A DNA stretch of 60,833 nucleotides from an uncultured Fusobacterium sp. (lineage in GTDB: Bacteria; Fusobacteriota; Fusobacteriia; Fusobacteriales; Fusobacteriaceae). A program made the position numbers and the translations under genes. The stretch is from positions 1 through 60,833 of the forward strand of contig NZ_CAJKIS010000009.1 in NCBI RefSeq assembly GCF_905200055.1, written 5' to 3'. Positions within the stretch are counted from its first letter, which is position 1. Every line of letters begins with the position of its first letter. Positions 36,480 through 44,292 of the stretch are shown piece by piece. Below the pieces are notes generated by a model. That model was not told the origin of the DNA, made no database searches, and saw nothing but the letters and a program-made list of their open reading frames with translations.

Positions 36480-37179
36480 TTATTAATATTCCTCCTACTA
36501 CAATAGAAGCTGTTTCTGCCCTCAATATTCTCTTTCCTAAAGTTACAATATTAGCACCTTTAGATTTTAAATATTCTATCTCCTCTGAATCAAATCCTCC
36601 TTCAGGACCGATTATATACAATACCTTTTTAGGTGAAACCTCTCTGTTCTTTAAAAGATTTTTTAATGTATATTCCTCTTCACACTCATAAGGAACAATG
36701 ATCAAATCATATTTTTCCAGCTCTATATCTTTTATTTTTACTACTTCTGCAATTTTTGTTGGCTTTACCCCTTGACATTGTTTTAATGCTTCTCTTACAA
36801 TAAGATCCCATTTATCTTTTTTCTCATTGATCTTAACTACTCCCCTTTTAGCTGCAACTGGAATAATCTCATTTATTCCTAACTCTGTTAACTTTTGTAT
36901 AGTTAGATCCATCTTATCATTTTTTAGTATTCCTACTGCTGCATCTATCTCTATTTTATGAGAGTATCTATCTTCTAGTATCTCCTCAATTTCTAATATA
37001 ATATATTTTTTTTCAATCTCTTTTACACTACAAAAATACTCTTTTTCTCCATCAACAGCTCTTACTTTTTCTCCAAGCTTAACTCTAAAAACATTCTTTA
37101 AATGATTTACATCAGCTTTATCCTCAATAATAATATCTTTTTCTCTTATATTTTCTTCTGATATTATAACACTTATCAT
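36469..37179 (-). CDS. rsmE: 16S rRNA m3U1498 methyltransferase
   Basis: SPOUT-class methyltransferase that methylates N3 of U1498 in 16S rRNA. The 236-aa protein has an N-terminal PUA-like domain and the knot motifs IIGPEGGFDSEEIEYLKS and TLGKRILRAETASIVV. It lies between the Rrf2 regulator and mtaB. Confidence 0.95.
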   Translation of the reverse strand: MISVIISEENIREKDIIIEDKADVNHLKNVFRVKLGEKVRAVDGEKEYFCSVKEIEKKYIILEIEEILEDRYSHKIEIDAAVGILKNDKMDLTIQKLTELGINEIIPVAAKRGVVKINEKKDKWDLIVREALKQCQGVKPTKIAEVVKIKDIELEKYDLIIVPYECEEEYTLKNLLKNREVSPKKVLYIIGPEGGFDSEEIEYLKSKGANIVTLGKRILRAETASIVVGGILINEF

Positions 37180-37188
37180 ATTAAACTC

Positions 37189-37611
37189 CTATATCATATC
37201 TTGATTTTTTATAAAATCATTTAAAGTTGTCTCTTCAAGTATTTTAGTCATTGCATTATCTAATTTATTCCATATACAAGTAGTTCCACAACTTTGTCCA
37301 TTACAGTTTGCTTTATTTTCTTTGCTCTCATTACAATCTATAACTTTTTCTTCTTCATCTAATATCTTATACAACTCATGTAATGTTATCTCTTCAGGGT
37401 TTTTAGCTAATCTATACCCTCCATTAGGTCCTCTTTTTCCTTCTATTATATTTTCATTTTTTAATTTAAAAAGTATTTGCTCTAAATATTGTACAGATAT
37501 ATTTTGATCATCAGCTATCTCTTTTATTCTCACTAATTTATCTTCTCTGCTCTTTTCAGCTATATATACTAAAGCTTTTAATCCATATCTAACTCTTGTA
37601 CTTATCTTCAT
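37189..37611 (-). CDS. Rrf2-family regulator with cysteine cluster
   Basis: A 140-aa Rrf2/IscR-like transcription factor. The winged helix covers residues 1-80 (MKISTRVRYGLKALVYIAE and EGKRGPNGGYRLAKNPEE). Cysteines at 93, 103, 108 and 112 could bind an iron-sulfur cluster; IscR uses three, with a different spacing. It may sense iron-sulfur status or oxidants. No isc or suf genes are adjacent, so its targets are unknown. Confidence 0.88.
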   Translation of the reverse strand: MKISTRVRYGLKALVYIAEKSREDKLVRIKEIADDQNISVQYLEQILFKLKNENIIEGKRGPNGGYRLAKNPEEITLHELYKILDEEEKVIDCNESKENKANCNGQSCGTTCIWNKLDNAMTKILEETTLNDFIKNQDMI

Positions 37612-37618
37612 TTAATCA

Positions 37619-38611
37619 CTACTCCTTAACTTTTTTAAAATGTTGGTATCCTTTTTCAGTTACCATTCTTCCTCTATTTGTTCTTTTTAAATATCCTATT
37701 TTTACTAAATAAGGCTCATAAACCTCTTCTAAAGTTCTTCTATCTTCGCCTAATAATAATGAAAGAGTCTCAATTCCAACTGGTCCTCCTCCATAGTTAT
37801 CAATAATAGCATTAACTATATCTCTATCTAAGTCATCTAATCCAGCTGAATCTATTCCCAATATCTCCAAAGCTTTTAACGAAGTTGCTCTATCTATTAC
37901 TCCATTTCCTCTTATTTCACAATAATCTCTTACCCTTTTTAAAAGACGATTAGCTATTCTTGGAGTTCCTCTACTTCTACTAGCAAGTTCCTTTGCTCCC
38001 TCTTTTTCAACTTTTACACCTAAGATATTTCCACCTCTAATTATTATTTCGGCTATTTCATCTTCTGTGTAATACTCCATTCTATGAGTTACTCCAAATC
38101 TATCTCTCAAAGGTGAACTTAAAAGTCCAGCTCTAGTTGTTGCTCCTATCAATGTAAAATTAGGAAGCTCTATTCTAATTGAACGAGCTGATGGTCCTTT
38201 TCCTACTATAATGTCAAGCTCTCTATCCTCCATAGCTGGATACAATATCTCTTCCACTGTATTATTTAATCTGTGTATCTCATCTATAAAAAGTATATCA
38301 TTTTCTTCTAACGAAGTAAGAATCGCTGCTAAATCTCCAGCTCTTTCTAATACAGGTCCTGAAGTTATTCTCAAATTAGCTCCCATCTCTGTAGCTATAA
38401 CTCCTGCTAAAGTCGTTTTTCCTAATCCTGGCGGTCCATATAATAAGATATGATCTATTGATCCCCCTCTTCTTTTTGCAGCTTCAATAGAGATAGCCAT
38501 TTTCTCCTTTAAAGAAGTTTGTCCAATATATTCTTTAAAACATTTAGGTCTTAAAGTTTTCTGTACCTCTACTTCATTTTCCATTTCCAAAGTTGTAACT
38601 ACTCTATCCAC
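37619..38611 (-). CDS. ruvB: Holliday junction helicase RuvB
   Basis: AAA+ motor that drives branch migration with RuvA. Motifs: Walker A LLYGPPGLGKTTLAG, Walker B FIDEIHRL, sensor 1 GATTRAGLLSSPLRDRFG, and a C-terminal winged helix (PYLVKIGYLKRTNRGR). I place the start at GTG 38611, six bases after AAGGAG, giving 330 aa; the longer frame begins with a TTG upstream of that site. It starts 11 bases after the DUF445 stop. Confidence 0.96.
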   Translation of the reverse strand: MDRVVTTLEMENEVEVQKTLRPKCFKEYIGQTSLKEKMAISIEAAKRRGGSIDHILLYGPPGLGKTTLAGVIATEMGANLRITSGPVLERAGDLAAILTSLEENDILFIDEIHRLNNTVEEILYPAMEDRELDIIVGKGPSARSIRIELPNFTLIGATTRAGLLSSPLRDRFGVTHRMEYYTEDEIAEIIIRGGNILGVKVEKEGAKELASRSRGTPRIANRLLKRVRDYCEIRGNGVIDRATSLKALEILGIDSAGLDDLDRDIVNAIIDNYGGGPVGIETLSLLLGEDRRTLEEVYEPYLVKIGYLKRTNRGRMVTEKGYQHFKKVKE

Positions 38612-38621
38612 TTTCTTCTCC

Positions 38622-39233
38622 TTATACAAATAAACTTATAGCAAATTGAAAAACTCCAATTATTCCTCCTAAAATTGCTCCTATTACCTCAATATGCTTT
38701 AACTCTTTTTTAGCTAAAGAGTAAGTAATCTCCTCTAATTTCTCCAATGAAAAAGCTTCTACATTCTCAATTATAATCTTTTTAAAATCAACTTTTTCTT
38801 CTAAGTAACTTGTAAACATATTTATTATAGTTTCTTTATTTTCTAAAATAGATGTTTTTATCATCGATTTTATCTTACTTATAATTTCATCACTAAGAAA
38901 CATAGCTAACATTGGAAATTTTTTAGTTATCTCACTTTCTAATTTTTCTTCCAAAATTTTATCAATAACTGTTCCCATTTTTTCTTCTAACTCATCAGCA
39001 TTTAAAGAGCTTGTAATATCTTTTAATGAGATAAGTTCCTTTTGAACTGTATCTGCTATACTTATAGCTATCTCACTTCTTCTTTTAGGAATTAATCCTT
39101 GTATCTTAAAAAATAGAAAATTCATCTCTTTATATGGTCTAAAAAGCATTTTTATAGCGATGTAATTTGTTATCCATCCTATCATTGCTCCTATACCTAC
39201 AATTAAAAACAATTTTATAATAATTTGATTCAT
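38622..39233 (-). CDS. DUF445 membrane protein
   Basis: A 203-aa DUF445 (YheB-like) protein. An N-terminal transmembrane helix followed by GWITNYIAIKMLFRPYKE is the family signature, then a long helical region and a second hydrophobic helix at the C-terminus (VIGAILGGIIGVFQFAISL). Function unknown. It is the first gene of the long minus-strand run and has a clear promoter. Confidence 0.88.
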   Translation of the reverse strand: MNQIIIKLFLIVGIGAMIGWITNYIAIKMLFRPYKEMNFLFFKIQGLIPKRRSEIAISIADTVQKELISLKDITSSLNADELEEKMGTVIDKILEEKLESEITKKFPMLAMFLSDEIISKIKSMIKTSILENKETIINMFTSYLEEKVDFKKIIIENVEAFSLEKLEEITYSLAKKELKHIEVIGAILGGIIGVFQFAISLFV

Positions 39234-39282
39234 ACTTTTTCCTCTCTTTATTCTTTAAATTTCATTACTTTTCTAGTAAACT

Positions 39283-39311
39283 ATTTTATCATAAATATTA
39301 GGTTTTTTCAA
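39283..39311 (-). promoter_or_regulatory. Predicted DUF445-ruvB operon promoter
   Basis: TTGAAA (39311-39306) and TAAAAT (39288-39283) on the minus strand are 17 bases apart. The remainder of the 39234-39493 gap holds AT-rich DNA and the rpsA terminator. Confidence 0.7.
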
Positions 39312-39440
39312 TTATTATAACCATGATTTCAAAAGATTCTTTTCTTTAGATCATCTTTATTTTTTATTTAAGTTAAAATATTTTTGAACATTATATTATA
39401 ACATTTTTTATCTCTATTCTCAAAAATATTATTTCAAAAA

Positions 39441-39473
39441 ATTTAAAAGCAGGTAGCTAAAAAACTACCTGCT
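39441..39473 (-). terminator. ptsI-ptsH-ispH-rpsA operon terminator
   Basis: AGCAGGTAG (39473-39465) pairs with CTACCTGCT (39456-39448) on the minus strand, followed by a T-rich run. Confidence 0.9.
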
Positions 39474-39493
39474 CTATTATTTAAATAATTTTA

Positions 39494-41128
39494 TTATCTA
39501 TCTTCTCCAGAAGTTCCATATTTAGAAAGAAGTTCTTGATTTTCTCTTCTTTCTTCTTCAATTTCTATTTTTTTAATAGATAATTTAATTCTTTGTTTTT
39601 CTCTATCTATTTCAGTAATTTGAGCTTTTACTTTTTGTCCTACTGTAAATTTATCTTTAAGATTTTTTATAAAGTCTTTAGATGCTAATTGAGCAGGAAT
39701 AAATCCATCTATTCCTTTACTTAAATTAACAAATAATCCAAAGTCCATTATATTTTTAATCTCTTTTTCTACTGTATCTCCAACTTTATAGTTTTCTAGA
39801 GCTACTTCCCAAGGACTTTTTCTTAAAGCTTTTATACTTCCTTTTATTTTATTATCTTCTGTATCAAGTTCAATTACTTTAAATTCTACTGTATCCCCAA
39901 CTGCAAATTTCTTATTTTCTTCACCTTGCCAGTTATAGTCTGATTGGTGAATAAATACATCTACACCAGGTTCAACTTCAGCAAAAAGTCCAAAAGGTTT
40001 TACTTCTAAAACTTTTCCTGTTAATTGAGTTCCTACTGCGTATCTTGTTTCAGCTGAATCCCAAGGATTTTCACTTAATTGTTTAATTCCTAGTTTTAAT
40101 TTTCTTTCAGCTGGTTGGAATTCAAGAACTTTAACTTTTACTGTATCTCCAACTTGAACAAATTCATTTAAGCTAACTCTTTTCTTATTCCATGTAAAGT
40201 CTGACATGTGCACTAATCCTTCTACACCATCAGCTATTTCAACAAATACTCCATAAGGAACGATTTTAGTTACTTTTCCTTCAATTACAGAATCAACAGC
40301 ATATTGCTCTGCTGCTACTTCCCAAGGATTTCTTGTTAAAACTTTTATTGAAAGTTTTACATTTTTCTTTTCTGGTTCTAGAGATATAATTTCAGCTTTT
40401 ACCATATCTCCTTTTTTATATTGATCAGATAGTTTATCTAATTTTTTCCAAGAAACTTCAGAAATATGTACAAATCCTCTTAAATGTTGAATTTTTAATG
40501 AAAGTCCAAATTCAAGAACATCAGTAATTTCAGCTTCTACAACATCTCCAACTTTTAATTCAGAGAACTCTTCACTTTCTTTTAATAGAGTTATATCTTT
40601 TTTAGAGAAAGTAATTTTCTTACCTTTTTTATCTTTATCAGGTTTTATATCTTTAATCATTACTTTGATTTCGTCTCCAATTACTTTATCTCCATCTTTC
40701 ATTGAGATTTCTGATAAAGAGTTAGGAAGGAATCCTTGATGGAACATAGCTTCTACCATATATCCACCTTTTACTCTCTTAACAATTTTTCCTGTGATAA
40801 TTTCTTTCTTTTCAAAAGCTTCTTCTAGTTTTTTCCAACTATCTTCCATATCTATTCTTCTTCTTGAACCAATTTTGAAATCTTCATCTTCTCCAACTAA
40901 AAGAACTTCTACTTCATCTCCTTCATTGTAGTTTTCTAGTTCTTCAGTTCTTACTCTTACACTTGTAGGTAGTCCTGGAACATCAAGGAAAGAGAAGTTT
41001 CTTTCTTTTGTTGCTAATATTCCTTTTACTCTTACTTTTTCTCCTTTAACATTGTCTTCTTCTGGCATATATTCATTTAGCCAAGATTCAAATTCTGTGT
41101 AATCAACGTGTTCATTATTATTAGACAT
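39494..41128 (-). CDS. rpsA: Ribosomal protein S1-like protein, five S1 repeats
   Basis: A 544-aa RNA-binding protein that should help the 30S subunit bind mRNA. Five S1 repeats are visible, starting near residues 107, 195, 280, 365 and 450, for example VIEGKVTKIVPYGVFVEIA and LTGKVLEVKPFGLFAEVEP. The first 100 residues form a separate N-terminal region. It overlaps the ispH stop (TAATG). In some Clostridia IspH and S1 are fused, so this adjacency looks like the unfused version. Confidence 0.92.
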   Translation of the reverse strand: MSNNNEHVDYTEFESWLNEYMPEEDNVKGEKVRVKGILATKERNFSFLDVPGLPTSVRVRTEELENYNEGDEVEVLLVGEDEDFKIGSRRRIDMEDSWKKLEEAFEKKEIITGKIVKRVKGGYMVEAMFHQGFLPNSLSEISMKDGDKVIGDEIKVMIKDIKPDKDKKGKKITFSKKDITLLKESEEFSELKVGDVVEAEITDVLEFGLSLKIQHLRGFVHISEVSWKKLDKLSDQYKKGDMVKAEIISLEPEKKNVKLSIKVLTRNPWEVAAEQYAVDSVIEGKVTKIVPYGVFVEIADGVEGLVHMSDFTWNKKRVSLNEFVQVGDTVKVKVLEFQPAERKLKLGIKQLSENPWDSAETRYAVGTQLTGKVLEVKPFGLFAEVEPGVDVFIHQSDYNWQGEENKKFAVGDTVEFKVIELDTEDNKIKGSIKALRKSPWEVALENYKVGDTVEKEIKNIMDFGLFVNLSKGIDGFIPAQLASKDFIKNLKDKFTVGQKVKAQITEIDREKQRIKLSIKKIEIEEERRENQELLSKYGTSGEDR

Positions 41129-41997
41129 TAATTGATCCCCCTTATTTTTTTTTCTATATTAATTACTATTTCTTCCGGTGTTGAGGCTCCAGCTGTAATT
41201 CCAACTTTTTCACAGCTACTGAACCAATTTTCTTCTATCTCTTTTTCACTTTCTATTAGATAAGTTTTTTCATTTATAGTTTTTGAGATATCATATAATT
41301 TCTTAGTATTAGAGCTATTTCTACCACCAACAACTAATAATATATCTACCTCTTTAGCTAACTCTTCCACAGCTTCTTGACGAACTTGTGTTGCTCCACA
41401 CACCTTATCTGATATCTTAACATTTGAATAGTGATTTTCCAAGAAACTTTTTATTTTTTCTAATTTTTTTTTGTTTAAAGTTGTTTGCGTGAGAACACAA
41501 TACTTTTTATTGCTATCTATTTCAGCTTTTTCAACTTCTTCTAATTCATTATAAACTCTTATATTCTCTCCAAAAGATATAATTCCTTTTACCTCTGGGT
41601 GATTTTTATCTCCTATGAATATAATTTCATACCCTTGTTTTTCCATTTCTATCAAAGTTTCTCTAATATGTGTTACAAATTTACAAGTAGCATCATATAC
41701 TTTGACTCTTTTTTCATTCAAAATGTTATAAATTTTTTTTAAAGTTCCATGTGCTCTTATAATAACTACATCATTTTCATTTAGATCATCTTTTTGATTT
41801 AGAATTTCTTCCTCTTCCACTATTAAAAAACCTTCATCTTTTAATTTATCTACCACATATTGATTATGTACCAACATACCTAAAATAAAAATTCTCTTAT
41901 TTTTATTCTCTTCTTCTTTTAAGACATCATGACAAGTTTTAATAGCTCCAGCAACTCCAAAACAGAATCCCATATGTTTAGCTCTTATTATCTCCAT
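41128..41997 (-). CDS. ispH: HMB-PP reductase
   Basis: Iron-sulfur enzyme for the last MEP-pathway step, reducing HMB-PP to IPP and DMAPP. The cluster cysteines are in MGFCFGVAGAI (residue 12), VYDATCKFV and KVCGATQVR. The 289-aa length is standard. It lies four bases after ptsH and overlaps rpsA. Confidence 0.96.
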   Translation of the reverse strand: MEIIRAKHMGFCFGVAGAIKTCHDVLKEEENKNKRIFILGMLVHNQYVVDKLKDEGFLIVEEEEILNQKDDLNENDVVIIRAHGTLKKIYNILNEKRVKVYDATCKFVTHIRETLIEMEKQGYEIIFIGDKNHPEVKGIISFGENIRVYNELEEVEKAEIDSNKKYCVLTQTTLNKKKLEKIKSFLENHYSNVKISDKVCGATQVRQEAVEELAKEVDILLVVGGRNSSNTKKLYDISKTINEKTYLIESEKEIEENWFSSCEKVGITAGASTPEEIVINIEKKIRGIN

Positions 41998-42000
41998 AAA

Positions 42001-42270
42001 TTATTCCTCATTAAATTTTTTTACTTCTATTAGATCAACAAGTGCATCTAACATCTCATCTTCATCTGGGCCATCTGCTATAAGTTCAAGTTTTCTTCCA
42101 CACTCTGCTGCTAATAGCATCAATCCCATTATACTTTTTCCATTTATCTCCTCATCATCACACTTAACTGTAATGTCAGAATCATATCCTGTTACTAATT
42201 GTACAAATAAAGATGATGGTCTTGCATGTAATCCTGCCTTATTCTTTATTTGAACTATTCTGCTTTTCAT
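42001..42270 (-). CDS. ptsH: Phosphocarrier protein HPr
   Basis: Small PTS carrier that passes phosphate from Enzyme I to EIIA. The active histidine is in NKAGLHARPSSLFVQ, and the regulatory-serine region reads NGKSIMGLMLLAAE. The 89-aa length is normal. It lies downstream of ptsI, the reverse of the common ptsH-ptsI order. Confidence 0.95.
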   Translation of the reverse strand: MKSRIVQIKNKAGLHARPSSLFVQLVTGYDSDITVKCDDEEINGKSIMGLMLLAAECGRKLELIADGPDEDEMLDALVDLIEVKKFNEE

Positions 42271-42289
42271 AAATTTATCCCTTTCCTTT

Positions 42290-44017
42290 TTAATTTATAT
42301 ATTTTATTAAAATCTCTTTTACTTCTTTTGAATCATGACAAAGTAATATTTTTTCTTTTATCTCTTTCAATTTTTCATAATTTAAACTTCTGATTAAAGA
42401 TCTAGCAGTTAAAATTGATGTTCCTACCATACTTAGATCTTTTATTCCCATACTTAAAAAAGCAACTATAGCTTTTGTATCTCCTGCCATCTCTCCACAA
42501 ACTGATACTTTTTTCCCATATAGATCAGCTGCTTTCTTTACAAAGGCAATAGAACGTAATACAGCAGGATTATAACAATCATACATTGAAGATACAGTTT
42601 CTGAAAGTCTATCTGTTGCTAAAATATATTGAGTTAAATCATTTGTTCCTATACTAAAGAAATCTACCTCTTGAGCAAAAACATCTGCCATCATAACTAT
42701 TGATGGAACTTCAATCATTACCCCAATTTCTATATCTTCCTTATACAATTTTTTTTCTTCTTTTAACTCGTTCTTTGCTCTCTCTAATAGTTTATTAGCC
42801 TCTCTAAGTTCAGATATATTAGTAACCATTGGGTACATAATTTTTACGTTTCTATTATATGCAGCTCTCAAGATAGCTTTTAATTGTGTAAGAAATATAT
42901 CTTGATTTTGTAAGCTAAATCTTATTCCTCTCAATCCTAAAAAAGAGTTTGTTTCATTTTTCATTTTAAAATATGGTAACTGTTTATCAGCACCTATATC
43001 CAATGTTCTTATTACAATAGAAGAATCTTTATCAAATTTTTCTACTATATCACTATATACTTTAAATTGATTTTCTTCATCTGGAAAAGATGTATTTTTC
43101 ATGTATAAAAGCTCTGTTCTTAATAAACCAATTCCATCTGGTTTAAAAAGTTTAACTTCTTCTGAGTTCAAATCTCCACTAACATTTATATACAATGAAA
43201 CCTTTTCTCCATCTAAAGTTTCAGTTGGTAAGTTAGCATCTCTTTGAATTTCTTCTTTCTTCAATCTAAATTTTTCTAAAAGCTTTTCATACTCTTTTTT
43301 AGTTTTTTCATCTGGTTCTATTATAACACAAGAATTGATCTCTGTAGTATCTAAAATTATATCTTTTCCCCAATTATAACTAAAAATATTTTTTATTCCC
43401 ATCAATGTTGGAATCTCTAAAGCTTTTGCAAGAATAGCTAAATGGGATGTTTCTCCACCATATTCCATCACTATTCCTTTTATATTTATTCCTAAATGAT
43501 ATATATTTAAAAGTTCTGTTGGAAAAATCTCCTTTGTTACTAAAATTTTTCCATCTAATTTTTTCCAATCTTCAAATCTTTTATCTAAATTTCCAGTTAT
43601 TCTTTTTCCTACATCTTTTATATCTAATTCTTTTTGTCTATATTCAGGATTTTGAATACTCTTAAACATCTTCACATATTTATTAGTTATAAGTCTTACT
43701 GCCTCTTCAGCTCGTAGCTTGTCTTTTTTTATACTTTTTTTTATATCTGATACATATACTGGATCATCTAGTATCATCATATGAGCTGTTATTATTTCTA
43801 AGTCATGTTCATTCATTTTTCCAGCAAAACTTGTTCTTAGATCTTCCAAAGACTCTTTTGAAAGTTCTAAAGCTCTTTCAAATCTTTCAACTTCATTTTC
43901 TACATCTTTTTCATCTAAAATTGCTGTTATTCCTTCATCTATATACTTTTTTTTATCTAAAAAAACTTCTCCAGTTACAATGCCTTCAAAAGCGAAACTT
44001 CCTCTTACTATTTCCAT
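42290..44017 (-). CDS. ptsI: PTS Enzyme I
   Basis: Phosphoenolpyruvate-protein phosphotransferase that starts the PTS relay in the cytosol. The phosphohistidine motif GGETSHLAILAKALEIP is near residue 190. The PEP-binding domain has LRTELLYM, EVPSIVMMAD and SVCGEMAGD. The ATG at 44017 follows AGGAG at suitable spacing (575 aa); the GTG three codons earlier lies too close. It heads an operon with ptsH, ispH and rpsA. Confidence 0.96.
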   Translation of the reverse strand: MEIVRGSFAFEGIVTGEVFLDKKKYIDEGITAILDEKDVENEVERFERALELSKESLEDLRTSFAGKMNEHDLEIITAHMMILDDPVYVSDIKKSIKKDKLRAEEAVRLITNKYVKMFKSIQNPEYRQKELDIKDVGKRITGNLDKRFEDWKKLDGKILVTKEIFPTELLNIYHLGINIKGIVMEYGGETSHLAILAKALEIPTLMGIKNIFSYNWGKDIILDTTEINSCVIIEPDEKTKKEYEKLLEKFRLKKEEIQRDANLPTETLDGEKVSLYINVSGDLNSEEVKLFKPDGIGLLRTELLYMKNTSFPDEENQFKVYSDIVEKFDKDSSIVIRTLDIGADKQLPYFKMKNETNSFLGLRGIRFSLQNQDIFLTQLKAILRAAYNRNVKIMYPMVTNISELREANKLLERAKNELKEEKKLYKEDIEIGVMIEVPSIVMMADVFAQEVDFFSIGTNDLTQYILATDRLSETVSSMYDCYNPAVLRSIAFVKKAADLYGKKVSVCGEMAGDTKAIVAFLSMGIKDLSMVGTSILTARSLIRSLNYEKLKEIKEKILLCHDSKEVKEILIKYIN

Positions 44018-44058
44018 CCTTATCACTCTCCTGCTTCACCTTTAATGGATTATATTAG

Positions 44059-44087
44059 ATTATATCTTATTTTATTTTTTTTTTCAA
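44059..44087 (-). promoter_or_regulatory. Predicted ptsI promoter with homopolymer spacer
   Basis: TTGAAA (44087-44082) and TATAAT (44064-44059) on the minus strand are 17 bases apart. A run of ten A on that strand (44084-44075) covers the end of the -35 and the start of the spacer. Confidence 0.75.
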
Positions 44088-44127
44088 TTTATTTACTAAA
44101 TCAAAATAATTTTTTAAAAAAAATCTA

Positions 44128-44156
44128 TTGATTATCATGTTCTCTTGTGTTACAAT
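44128..44156 (+). promoter_or_regulatory. Predicted glnN promoter
   Basis: TTGATT (44128-44133) and TACAAT (44151-44156) are 17 bases apart. The leader to the glnN start is about 130 bases, very AT-rich, with ATACAT and ATGTAT arms but no riboswitch I recognise. Confidence 0.65.
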
Positions 44157-44292
44157 CATAAGATAAAATTAATACAATAAATATTTTTATACATTTATAT
44201 TATATACCTTTATGTATCATATGTTTTAGTTATGTAATCACTAAAATTTTGCTATAAAAAAAATTTATTATATACAGGGAGGCGTTTAATAA

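Noticed and set aside
44157..44292. Riboswitch in the glnN leader
   Set aside because: The leader is AT-rich with only weak inverted repeats and no glutamine-riboswitch core I can recognise.
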